From Myxococcus virescens (GTDB lineage: Bacteria > Myxococcota > Myxococcia > Myxococcales > Myxococcaceae): a DNA stretch of 64,000 bases. The notes beneath the pieces were generated by a model. That model worked only from the letters and a program-made list of their open reading frames with translations. It did not search any database and was not told the DNA's origin. Made by a program: the position numbers and the translations under genes. Below, piece by piece: positions 56,591 to 64,000 of the stretch (its first letter is position 1; each line of letters begins with the position of its first letter). The DNA is taken from contig NZ_FNAJ01000005.1 in assembly GCF_900101905.1 (NCBI RefSeq), positions 201,293 to 265,292 of the forward strand. The letters are read 5' to 3'.

Positions 56591-57899
56591 TGGAACCCTG
56601 CAGGGCCTTGCGCACCACGGCCAGGGCCTGCTCGGACGCGGCCTCGGCCTCGGTGAGCCGGCGCAGGGACAGCTCGCCGCCCTGAACCTGCGTCACGGAG
56701 CGCTTCAGGTCGGAGAGCAGCGTCAGCGCGGCCTGCAGCATCTCCTTGCCCTGCGGCGACTCGGTGGCGGGCTTGCCGGCCGCCTTCGCCACGTACTCCG
56801 TGAAGCGCTGGAGCGTCTCCGCCGTCTTCGCGGGGTCGAACTGCTCCAGCAGCGGCTGGATGCGCGAGGCGTTGATGCGGATGAGGCGAAGCGCGCCCAC
56901 CCGGCCGAAGCCCGGGTGCACCAGGCCGATGTCACTCATCTCGAACGCGCCCAGCAGGCCCTCGTCGGGGGCCTTGTGCGCATGCGGCACCAGGTCCACG
57001 AAGAGCGGCAGCGGGTCCGCACCCTGGCGGAACATCTCCAGTTCCTCCTCGTCCAGCGGCGGGAAGTTGGCCGGGGTGCCGATGAACAGCAGCGGCAGCA
57101 CCAGGTCGTGCCAGAAGTCCTCGGGCGCCGAGCCCGTCCCACCGATGGTGCCGAACAGGTGCGCCATCAACTCCGCCAGACGCGGCGCGCGCTCGGCCTG
57201 GTCAATGAGCGACTTGGTGGTGTCCAGGCGCTGGAGGGACTGCACGATCTGCCCCTCGAACTGCTGGCGCGCCTCGGGAGGCAGGGGCGGCTGGGTGCGA
57301 CCCAGCGCGTTGCGCACGTCCCGAGCAAGCCCGTCCGGCTTCGTCTCCAGGGCCGTGGCGGCCTTCTTCGGGTCCAGGACGACGAACTGGAGGAACCCGG
57401 GGTCGAAGAGGCGCTGGTAGTCCACCGGCGTCAGCTTGGGCGCCTGGCCTCCCAGGGCCTGCGCCGGGTTGCCGCCAAAGCGGGCCTGTCCCAGCGAACG
57501 GCGGATGTCCGCGGCCAGGTCTTCCAGGCGGGCCAGCTTGCCCTGACCCAGCGAATCCATCACCGCGCCGAACGGCGACAGCATGATGATGGCCTCCGGG
57601 AAGCCCAGCGTGGCGCCCTCCGGCGAGTCGCGGTTGGGGAACCAGAAGGCCTGGTGCTCCTGGATGAGCCGCAGGGCGAACGCCCCCGCCAGGCCCAGCG
57701 CGATGGTCTGGTGCTCCGGCTTGTTCACCTGGAACTGGCCGCCAGTCAGCTGCGCGATGGCGGGTTCAATCTCCACCCAGGGTGCCTTGAGCAGATCGAC
57801 CGGCTTGCCGGTGGCCTGCTCCAGGGCAGCGGCGACCTGCATCTGGGCATTGTGAACGTGCTGCGGAACGGGATGCGCCTGGGTGGCGGGTTCGGACAT
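56574..57899 (-). CDS. Protein of unknown function
   Basis: 441 residues from the ATG at 57899 (MSEPATQAHPVPQHVHNAQM). It appears soluble and mostly helical, without a signal peptide or known motif. Notable stretches are FWFPNRDSPEGATLGFPEAIIML, LVLPLLFIGTPANFPPLD and FVDLVPHAHKAPDEG. The C-terminal helix (LTEAEAASEQALAVVRKALQG) may be a coiled coil. It is divergent from the large surface protein gene. Confidence 0.65.
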   Translation of the reverse strand: MSEPATQAHPVPQHVHNAQMQVAAALEQATGKPVDLLKAPWVEIEPAIAQLTGGQFQVNKPEHQTIALGLAGAFALRLIQEHQAFWFPNRDSPEGATLGFPEAIIMLSPFGAVMDSLGQGKLARLEDLAADIRRSLGQARFGGNPAQALGGQAPKLTPVDYQRLFDPGFLQFVVLDPKKAATALETKPDGLARDVRNALGRTQPPLPPEARQQFEGQIVQSLQRLDTTKSLIDQAERAPRLAELMAHLFGTIGGTGSAPEDFWHDLVLPLLFIGTPANFPPLDEEELEMFRQGADPLPLFVDLVPHAHKAPDEGLLGAFEMSDIGLVHPGFGRVGALRLIRINASRIQPLLEQFDPAKTAETLQRFTEYVAKAAGKPATESPQGKEMLQAALTLLSDLKRSVTQVQGGELSLRRLTEAEAASEQALAVVRKALQGSIILTA

Positions 57900-57998
57900 G
57901 GCGGAATCCAGACTCGGAAATAGGAAGGCGACGGGGGCCATCCCTTACCGTGAAATTCGCGGTCGTGGCTACGATTTGTGGCCTGTAGGATGGCCTGC

Positions 57999-60900
57999 AT
58001 GCCCGCTTCCCGCTGGTGGCTTCGCTGGGCTGTCCTCGCCACCTGTTTCCTGCTGACAAACGGCGGGTGTGCCTTCGTCACACCCCGTTTCCCCCAGAAC
58101 ATCCAGGCCTCGTTCGCTCGGGACGAGATGCGCAAGCTCACCACGGAGTCCCTGGAGCTCTACTACCCCGCCCAGCTCCGGGGCGCGGCCCTGCGCATGG
58201 CGTCGCGGCTGGAGGGCTGCGTGGCCCGCCTCCACGAACAGACGTGGCGGAAGAAGAAGCGGGACCGGGTGCTCGTCTACCTAACGAGCTCCAACTTCAA
58301 CAACGCCTACGTCGTCCCCGACTACGCCAGCACGCCGCAGCAGATGGTGATGCCTTCCCACCTGACGCTGGAGCTGTTCCACCTGTTCAACCTGGGCGAG
58401 GTGGACGTCGGCGACGTGGCCTGCCACGAGGCCGTCCACTACGTGCAGCTCCAGCAGACGGACGGGGTCTGGGGTTTCCTCAACCTCGTCACCGGAGGCT
58501 TGTTCCAGCCCAACTCCTATACGGAGTCGTGGTTCCTGGAGGGACTGGCCACCTACTACGAAGGGCAGTTCGAAAAGGACGCGGGCCGGCCCCACAGCCC
58601 CATCTGGCGCGGCTGGTACGACTCCGTGGTGCAGGCCACCGGAGGACGGCTGAACCCCGGCTACCTGTCCCCCGAGCAGCGCGCGCTGGACCCGTTCGGC
58701 GGCAACTACATCACCGGCATGCACTTCGTGGAGTACCTCGCGAAGCGCTACGGGGAGGCGAAGCTGTGGAAGCTGGTGGATGAGCAGGGCGGCTCCTTCG
58801 TGCCTCCGCTGGCGGTGACGCTGCGCTTCAAGCGCGTGTACGGGCGGGACATCGGCTCGCTGTTCGCGGAGTACACGCAGTCGCTGCGCGAGGACCTTCA
58901 GGTGCGCGAGCGGCCCTCGGCGCAGCGAACGTGGGTGTCCGACGCGGGCTACTTCTCCCGGCTGGCCTCGCACGCGGCCAGTGGAGTCACCGCGACGGTG
59001 GGCGTGGGCCGGGAGCGCTACACGCGGTTGACGGTGCTGGAGCCGGATGGCCGCGTGCGCTTCGAACGGCCGCTGGTGGAGCTGCTGCCCGGGCGCCGCT
59101 GGGTGCTGGGCTCCCCGACGCTGGTCAGCGGCATGTCGTTCAGCCGCGATGGCGCGTGGCTGTACCTGGTGATGGCCGACCTGAACACGGAAGGGGGCTA
59201 CACGGCGAGACTGTGGAAGGTGGATGCGCGCACGGGGAACGTGGTGCGGCTCTGGGATGACGTGATGGGGATGGGTGGCAGCATCACGCCGGATGGGACG
59301 GCCTACGTCTACGTCCGCGTCGATGGGGATTCGGCCAACGTGGTGCGGCTGGATTTGGAGACGGACACCCGGAAGGCCCTCACCGACTTCGGCGCCAGCA
59401 CCTCCGTGGGGCCGCCCGCGGTCGCTCCGGATGGCGAGCGGGTCGTCTTCCCCCTCTCAGGGGAGGCGGGTTGGGACCTGGTCCTGCGGGAAGCGGATGG
59501 AGGCCTTCGGTGGCTGACGCACGACGGCCGCTTCAACTACTCGCCCAGGTGGCTGGATGATGAACGCCTCGTGTTCCTCCGGGAGCACGAGGGACGGCTG
59601 CAGGCCCACGTCCTCACGGTGGCGACGCGGGAAGTGGTTCGCATCACGGACGCGCCGCACCTGGTGATGGACGTTCATCCCGTGGGAACCGAGGAAGTGG
59701 TGTTCCTCAACCGGGACGGTCTGAACTTCACCATCGACCGCGCCCCACTGGTGCCCATTGCGCCGGTGGAGGCCGACACTGGCACGGCGCAAGTGGGGGT
59801 GGCAGGGCACGCGGTGCTGGCGCAGGCCCCCCACCCTTCAGCTCCATCTCTCGAGACCGAACCCGGAGCACCCCGGCTCCCTGAAGTGCGCACGGAGACT
59901 CCGGCATCGGAGTCGGAACAGGCGCCCACGGCCGCACCTTCCGAGTCCGAGTTCGCTGCGTTCCCCATGCCCGGCGCTCCGGTCCAGCCCGATGCGGCGC
60001 AACCGCCCTCACTCTCAGAGACCGCGCCGGGCCAAGGAGCCCCGCTATCTGGACAGCCGTCCACCAGCGATGAGGCGTCACCACCGCCAGAGGCCGCGTC
60101 GGACCACGGAGCGCCGCCCTCCGAGGGGCCGCCCACCCGTACCGCCGAGGGCGCTGTACCTCCACCGCCTGCCCCTCAGTCGGAGCAGCCTGCCCCCGAG
60201 GACACCGCGCCGCCGTCCCCATCTCCCGCGGCCGAAGACGCGCCCACGGCGCTCACGGGGCTCGACGCTCCTGTCGAAGCCCCGCCAGACCCGGGCACGG
60301 AGCTCCAGATTCTCTCGGACGAGCCCTACTCGCCGCTGGAGCGCTTCTTCATCCCCGAGCTCCGCGTGCCCTACCTGCTCGCGGGAACCGACCCCGACAA
60401 CACGGACGACACGTACACGATGGGCGGGCTGGCCCTGGCGGGACAGGACCGGCTCGGCTTCCATGCGTACTCGCTGCTGCTCTCCTTCGACACGCGAGAA
60501 GACGCCCCCAGCCTCTCGCTGGCCTACGGCAACGCGCAGCTCGCGCCCTGGTACATCCAGGTGTCGGGCGCGTACATCCGCCAGAATCAGCGCACGGACC
60601 TCCAGGCCACGGCCTTCGCCTCGCGCTCCTTCTGGACCACGCCAGTGACCTTCGGCGTGCTGGCGCTGCGCCGCGAGTACGACGCCACGGACCGCGACCC
60701 GCGCATGCTGACGCGCATCGTCGGCCCGGAGGTCTCCGTGTCGTACTTCGCGGGTGACGCCACGTCCTACGGCAGCACCCAGCGCGGCCTGGGCATGACG
60801 GCGGCCGCGGGTGTGTACCCCGGCGCATTCCTCCGGGACTCCACCATGGGCGACGTGCGCCTGGGACTCGACGCCTTCACGGGGGGCCTGCCCTTCACGG

Positions 60901-61394
60901 GGCGCGACAACCTCCGCCTCACCGCGGTGGGGCGCTTCCTCCCCGGCGCGCCGTCCGGGCTGCTCCAGGTCGGCGGCCTGAGAGCGGGGCAAATCTGGTA
61001 CACCAACCGCGAGAGCCAGCAGACCAGCCCGCTGCCCCTGCAGTTGCAGCCGGGCATCGCCTTCAGCGAGTACCTGCGCGGCTACGAGGACCTGGAGATT
61101 CGCGCGCGCGACGCGCTCATCGGCTCCGCGACGTACCAGTACCGGGTCCCCATCGACTACGGCTGGGCCTCCACGCTGTGGCTCTTCCCGTCCCTCTTCG
61201 TGCGCGACGTCGGCGTCGAGGCCTTCGGCTCGCTGGCCCGCACCGACAACCGCGCCAACCACGCGGCCGTGGGGGCCTCGGCGTCACTGCACCTCACCTT
61301 CGGGCAGGCGGTTCCGGTGTCCCTCTATTACCAATACGCCTACCGCTTCGAGCAGGGCCTGGACCACCTGCACCTCATCGGCCTCGGGCTCTGA
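57999..61394 (+). CDS. Surface protein: metalloprotease-like domain, TolB-type propeller and C-terminal beta-barrel
   Basis: 1131 residues from the ATG at 57999, with AGGATGG nine bases upstream; a GTG at 57978 and an ATG at 57990 are weaker. A signal peptide ends in GGC, an atypical lipobox. Residues 60 to 300 form a peptidase MA-like gluzincin with H143-E-A-V-H147 and the downstream SWFLEGLATYYE glutamate. A WD40/TolB-like propeller follows (about 320-580: SGMSFSRDGAWLYLVMADL, GGSITPDGTAYVYV, PPAVAPDGERVVFPL). A 170-residue Pro/Glu/Ala linker precedes a C-terminal beta-barrel (about 785-1131) ending in strands and a final leucine. It is probably anchored in the outer membrane. Confidence 0.8.
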   Translation: MPASRWWLRWAVLATCFLLTNGGCAFVTPRFPQNIQASFARDEMRKLTTESLELYYPAQLRGAALRMASRLEGCVARLHEQTWRKKKRDRVLVYLTSSNFNNAYVVPDYASTPQQMVMPSHLTLELFHLFNLGEVDVGDVACHEAVHYVQLQQTDGVWGFLNLVTGGLFQPNSYTESWFLEGLATYYEGQFEKDAGRPHSPIWRGWYDSVVQATGGRLNPGYLSPEQRALDPFGGNYITGMHFVEYLAKRYGEAKLWKLVDEQGGSFVPPLAVTLRFKRVYGRDIGSLFAEYTQSLREDLQVRERPSAQRTWVSDAGYFSRLASHAASGVTATVGVGRERYTRLTVLEPDGRVRFERPLVELLPGRRWVLGSPTLVSGMSFSRDGAWLYLVMADLNTEGGYTARLWKVDARTGNVVRLWDDVMGMGGSITPDGTAYVYVRVDGDSANVVRLDLETDTRKALTDFGASTSVGPPAVAPDGERVVFPLSGEAGWDLVLREADGGLRWLTHDGRFNYSPRWLDDERLVFLREHEGRLQAHVLTVATREVVRITDAPHLVMDVHPVGTEEVVFLNRDGLNFTIDRAPLVPIAPVEADTGTAQVGVAGHAVLAQAPHPSAPSLETEPGAPRLPEVRTETPASESEQAPTAAPSESEFAAFPMPGAPVQPDAAQPPSLSETAPGQGAPLSGQPSTSDEASPPPEAASDHGAPPSEGPPTRTAEGAVPPPPAPQSEQPAPEDTAPPSPSPAAEDAPTALTGLDAPVEAPPDPGTELQILSDEPYSPLERFFIPELRVPYLLAGTDPDNTDDTYTMGGLALAGQDRLGFHAYSLLLSFDTREDAPSLSLAYGNAQLAPWYIQVSGAYIRQNQRTDLQATAFASRSFWTTPVTFGVLALRREYDATDRDPRMLTRIVGPEVSVSYFAGDATSYGSTQRGLGMTAAAGVYPGAFLRDSTMGDVRLGLDAFTGGLPFTGRDNLRLTAVGRFLPGAPSGLLQVGGLRAGQIWYTNRESQQTSPLPLQLQPGIAFSEYLRGYEDLEIRARDALIGSATYQYRVPIDYGWASTLWLFPSLFVRDVGVEAFGSLARTDNRANHAAVGASASLHLTFGQAVPVSLYYQYAYRFEQGLDHLHLIGLGL

Positions 61395-61456
61395 CCCGGG
61401 CTTGCCCCGCAACCTGGTCGCGAATCACGAACCTGGGTGGAGCACTCGCGTGTCGC

Positions 61457-62218
61457 TTACAGCCCCTCGTCCTTGCAGAGGTCGTCCTGCAATTCCGTCA
61501 GCGCCTTCCGCGCCCGCATGGGCTGGCAGGTGTTGGCCAGGAAGTAGGACGAGGCGCCCACCGTCGCGCTCTTGAGCCTCGCGCCGAGCGCCGACCAGCA
61601 CCATTCGAACGCCACCTTCCTCGCATCACCCGCGCGGGAATCCGTCGCGGGCAGGTCCAGTGCGGCCAGCACCGCCTCCGCGAGCGCGTCGTCCTTGCAG
61701 GCGCCAGCCTCCTTCCCACCCCGCACCGCCGAGGCGAAGAGTGGCATCGCGACGTAGGCGAAGTGGCCCCGCTTCACGAGCCGCGCGGCCTGGAGCGTCG
61801 TCTCAGCGCTCGCGTCCCCCGTCAGCTCCCGGTACGTGTCGATGCAGCCACTCCGCTCGAGCGCGAGGCAGCGCTCCAGGTCCTTCAATCCTCGCGCATC
61901 GCGCGCCGAGGAGAAGCCGGGCGCCTTGGCGAGGAAGGAATACCGCTGCCCCAGCGCGCGCGCCTTCCGGGCGGTGGCGAACGGGTCCTTGTCATCCGGA
62001 GCCATCGCCGATTCGACTTCGGCCGTCGCCGCTTCCGTCACGAGCGCGCGCCATGTGTCGGTGCGCGAGGCGGGAGGAACGTCCTCCGCGCGCTCCAGCA
62101 GCTCCGCCCAGGACTTCTGCACGGCCAGCGCACGGAGGTCTTCGAGCGTCGCCGCCGGGCGAGCCAGCACCGGCGCCGCCAGGAGATACGCCAGCGCCAT
62201 GGGCAGTCGACGCTTCAC
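61457..62218 (-). CDS. Secreted protein of unknown function (third of trio)
   Basis: 253 residues from a GTG at 62218, with GGGAGG five bases upstream and a GTGA overlap with the preceding gene. A signal peptide (RRLPMALAYLLAAPVLA) precedes a helical body with seven cysteines (for example ERCLALERSGCIDTY, FEWCWSALG, ANTCQPMRA). The even spacing of helices suggests a TPR-like array. It is the last gene of a three-gene unit of secreted proteins and likely acts in the envelope. Confidence 0.7.
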   Translation of the reverse strand: MKRRLPMALAYLLAAPVLARPAATLEDLRALAVQKSWAELLERAEDVPPASRTDTWRALVTEAATAEVESAMAPDDKDPFATARKARALGQRYSFLAKAPGFSSARDARGLKDLERCLALERSGCIDTYRELTGDASAETTLQAARLVKRGHFAYVAMPLFASAVRGGKEAGACKDDALAEAVLAALDLPATDSRAGDARKVAFEWCWSALGARLKSATVGASSYFLANTCQPMRARKALTELQDDLCKDEGL

Positions 62219-62982
62219 TTGAGCCTCCCGTCCAGGAACCCAGGCCCCTCGGCCGCGCCCCCTTGAGTGGTGGTGAAGATGAGCGCGTCGGCCCCTCGCT
62301 CGAACGCGAGCGCAGGCCCGAAGCGACAGGTGAGGACCGTGACATCCTTCACGGCGGCACAGCGAGCCCGCGCCCGCGTCGCGAGCGGCGCACACGCCGC
62401 CCAGACGTCCAGCTCCGCCATCACCGCATCGTCGAAGGTCTTCCAGTCGAACGTGAAGGTCGGTGACGTGCCACACGCCTTGCGCAGCGCCGCCATGGCC
62501 TCGGCGGCGCGCGCGGTGTACTTCTTCTCCAGGTGGGGCCAGGCCTTCTTCTCGAAGGCCGCGATCCTCCCGGACTCCCGTTGCAGCAGGTGCGCGGACA
62601 GCACCTCAGAGGCAGACGCCTTGCCCGTCGCCTCCTGGCTGAACTTGACGTGGAAGGATGGCTTCCCGGGAACGAAGGCCTCGTAATCACCAGCGCGCTG
62701 GGACAGCAGCACCCAGTCCGCGCCGCGATGACGGACGACGTAATCGACACCCCGCCCCGTGTCCCGGGCCTTGCCGCGCACCGAGAGGCCATCCTGCTCG
62801 GAGTCGGTGCCCTGAAGCCGCAGCACCACCTCCGACGCCTCCTGCGGCGCCAGCGTCACGACCTCGATGGACTGCCCGTCAGTGCCCCGATAGACCTTGA
62901 GGCCCAACGACTCCAGTGACTCCGCCGCCACGGCCCCCTGGGCCCACAGCAGCAGGAGCACCATCGCCATCCTCCGCACCAT
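62215..62982 (-). CDS. Secreted protein with a four-cysteine C-terminal domain (second of trio)
   Basis: 255 residues from the ATG at 62982, two bases after the preceding stop. A signal peptide (MVLLLLWAQGAVA) leads to a beta-rich N-terminal domain (about 25-140). The C-terminal domain has Cys spacing x26, x10, x10 and the end TCRFG. The first two spacings and the FG ending match the C-terminal part of the upstream gene's product. ATGs at 62970 and 62964 are alternative starts. Confidence 0.72.
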   Translation of the reverse strand: MVRRMAMVLLLLWAQGAVAAESLESLGLKVYRGTDGQSIEVVTLAPQEASEVVLRLQGTDSEQDGLSVRGKARDTGRGVDYVVRHRGADWVLLSQRAGDYEAFVPGKPSFHVKFSQEATGKASASEVLSAHLLQRESGRIAAFEKKAWPHLEKKYTARAAEAMAALRKACGTSPTFTFDWKTFDDAVMAELDVWAACAPLATRARARCAAVKDVTVLTCRFGPALAFERGADALIFTTTQGGAAEGPGFLDGRLK

Positions 62983-62984
62983 GC

Positions 62985-63461
62985 TCAGTTCAGCGCCTTC
63001 TCGAGGGTCGCCTTGGTGTTGTCCTCGATGTTCGTGTGGTCCACGCTCATGCGGTACGTCAGCGTGCCCTTGTCGAGCGAGAGATTCCGCAGCGTCGCGT
63101 CGTTGGTGCCGTCCTTCTTCTCGGGCGGCTTGACGCCACCGAACAGGCACGACACGCCGGTCACCTTCTTCGCAATCGCCTTCTTGTAGGCCGGGCGCTC
63201 GCACATGGTGGTGACCCCATTGATGGCCGCCTCACAGTAGGAGCCATAGCTCGAGTTCGCCCAGGCCTCCGGCTTGAAGTTCTGGAAGTCGGTCTTGACG
63301 GTGAGCTTGGTGCCACACTTCTCGTTCGCGGCAGCCAAAGCCTCGGAGATCTTCTCCTCGAACGACGCCTTCGCCTCCTCCTGCGCGGGCTTGAGATCCT
63401 CCTCGGCGAAGACAGACGTCGACAGCAGGGCCACGGCGGCGAACACGAGCTTTGAATTCAT
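62985..63461 (-). CDS. Small secreted protein with the same four-cysteine domain (first of trio)
   Basis: 158 residues from the ATG at 63461. The signal peptide is MNSKLVFAAVALLSTSVFA. The mature protein is helical at first (about 20-48), then has C49, C76, C87 and C105 with spacings x26, x10 and x17, and SCLFGG at the end of this part. The C-terminal stretch has beta character (LRNLSLDKGTLTYRMSVDHT). The cysteines probably form two disulphides. I do not recognise the family. Confidence 0.72.
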   Translation of the reverse strand: MNSKLVFAAVALLSTSVFAEEDLKPAQEEAKASFEEKISEALAAANEKCGTKLTVKTDFQNFKPEAWANSSYGSYCEAAINGVTTMCERPAYKKAIAKKVTGVSCLFGGVKPPEKKDGTNDATLRNLSLDKGTLTYRMSVDHTNIEDNTKATLEKALN

Positions 63462-63632
63462 GTGATGTTTCCCCAGGAAAGAACAACCATCACGAGTTTC
63501 AAACTGCCCTGGTTTTTACGCAAGTGCATCAATGGAATAGAAGCCGCGGAAGTGCCGAGGAAGGGCGCTGTCGGGCGCGCCACCTGAACGGCGGGGCAGC
63601 ATGGCGAAGGTCGAGTCCGACGGACGGCGGCG

Positions 63633-64000
63633 CTACGGCGTCCGCTTCAGGCCGTAGAGGCCGTGCTCGCGCGCATAGGCAATGGCGCGCGCGGGCACCA
63701 GGTCCGACGGCGCCTCGCCGCGCGCGAGCAGGTCGCGAATCAGCGTCGACGACACCTCCGCCAGCGGCGGCCCCAATGTGTTCGGCGCCGGGTACCCCGC
63801 GCGGTTGAGCACCATCACCCGCGACAGCTCCTCGATGCGGTGGAAGTCCTTCCAATGCGGAAGGTCGCGCAGGATGTCGCTGCCGATGATGATCGACCAG
63901 CGGATGTCCGGATGCCGCGCCACCAGCAGGGTCAGCGTGTCCACCGTGCGGCCGGAGAGTCCCGGCTCCTGTTCGATCCGGCTCGTCTTCAGCCAGCCCG
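63633..64000 (-). CDS. nadD: Nicotinate-nucleotide adenylyltransferase, C-terminal part
   Basis: The frame is open from the right edge to a stop at 63633, giving about 122 C-terminal residues; the N-terminus with the HxGH motif is outside the window. EPGLSGRTVDTLTLL, WSIIIGSDILRDLPHW, RVMVLNRAGYP, and VSSTLIRDLLARG (the ISST-IR signature) identify NadD, which makes nicotinate adenine dinucleotide in NAD synthesis. The gap 63462-63632 behind it holds nothing recognised except the start region of the small secreted protein gene. Confidence 0.9.
   Translation of the reverse strand, partial: GWLKTSRIEQEPGLSGRTVDTLTLLVARHPDIRWSIIIGSDILRDLPHWKDFHRIEELSRVMVLNRAGYPAPNTLGPPLAEVSSTLIRDLLARGEAPSDLVPARAIAYAREHGLYGLKRTP

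Overview
The window reads as the chromosome of a fruiting myxobacterium, Myxococcus xanthus or a very close relative. Base composition is GC-rich with long antisense open frames, genes are tightly packed, and the complete Frz chemosensory locus is present in M. xanthus order. Predicted lengths of FrzA (160 aa), FrzCD (417 aa), FrzE (777 aa) and FrzG (334 aa) match what I recall for M. xanthus. FrzZ is one residue shorter and FrzS a few residues longer than I recall, so this may be a different strain or sister species. No tRNA, rRNA, CRISPR array, insertion sequence or prophage was seen.

Layout. 1-2900: a repeat-bearing protein cut by the window edge, then what looks like a deletion chimera joining a broken TrmN6-type tRNA methyltransferase to the tail of a deoxyhypusine-synthase-like gene, then a DUF1015-type gene. 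2900-6500: an envelope protein with DPYAQP repeats, a class II photolyase and a small PHA-system protein. 6488-14845: frzA-B-CD-E-G-F on the minus strand with frzZ divergent. 14981-21267: a radical SAM enzyme, alanine dehydrogenase, an RpoE1-type ECF sigma factor with its zinc anti-sigma factor, and frzS. 21320-28319: a minus-strand run with a HEAT-like protein, coaX, birA, two lipoproteins and a HARE-HTH/Mrr-like protein.

28418-39585: a beta-propeller protein, a membrane-anchored protein, a MetX-like protein lacking its nucleophile, uridine kinase, a DUF692 (multinuclear iron enzyme family) fusion protein, a GNAT protein, an unknown protein and a two-component pair. 39573-43348: a CreD-like membrane protein with a secreted partner, convergent with the kinase, and a DUF4123 pair. 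43412-53000: a c-type-heme-motif lipoprotein, cysteine synthase, and a YIP1-TolC-MacA-ATPase-permease-permease export operon. 53202-64000: a Clp ATPase, a DUF2520 protein, an unknown protein, a large metalloprotease/propeller/barrel surface protein, three small secreted-protein genes and the 3' part of nadD.

The best understood functional unit is motility control. FrzCD signals through FrzA/FrzB to the FrzE kinase, with FrzF and FrzG as adaptation enzymes and FrzZ as output; FrzS and RpoE1 are further motility genes nearby. The least explained items are the DUF692 fusion, the catalytically altered MetX-like and Mrr-like proteins, the cysteine-patterned secreted gene trio and the protease/propeller/barrel fusion. 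All starts were chosen from ribosome-binding sites, overlaps and domain boundaries by eye. No gap between genes exceeds 300 bases; the largest, 36982-37277, holds only a doubtful small membrane ORF.
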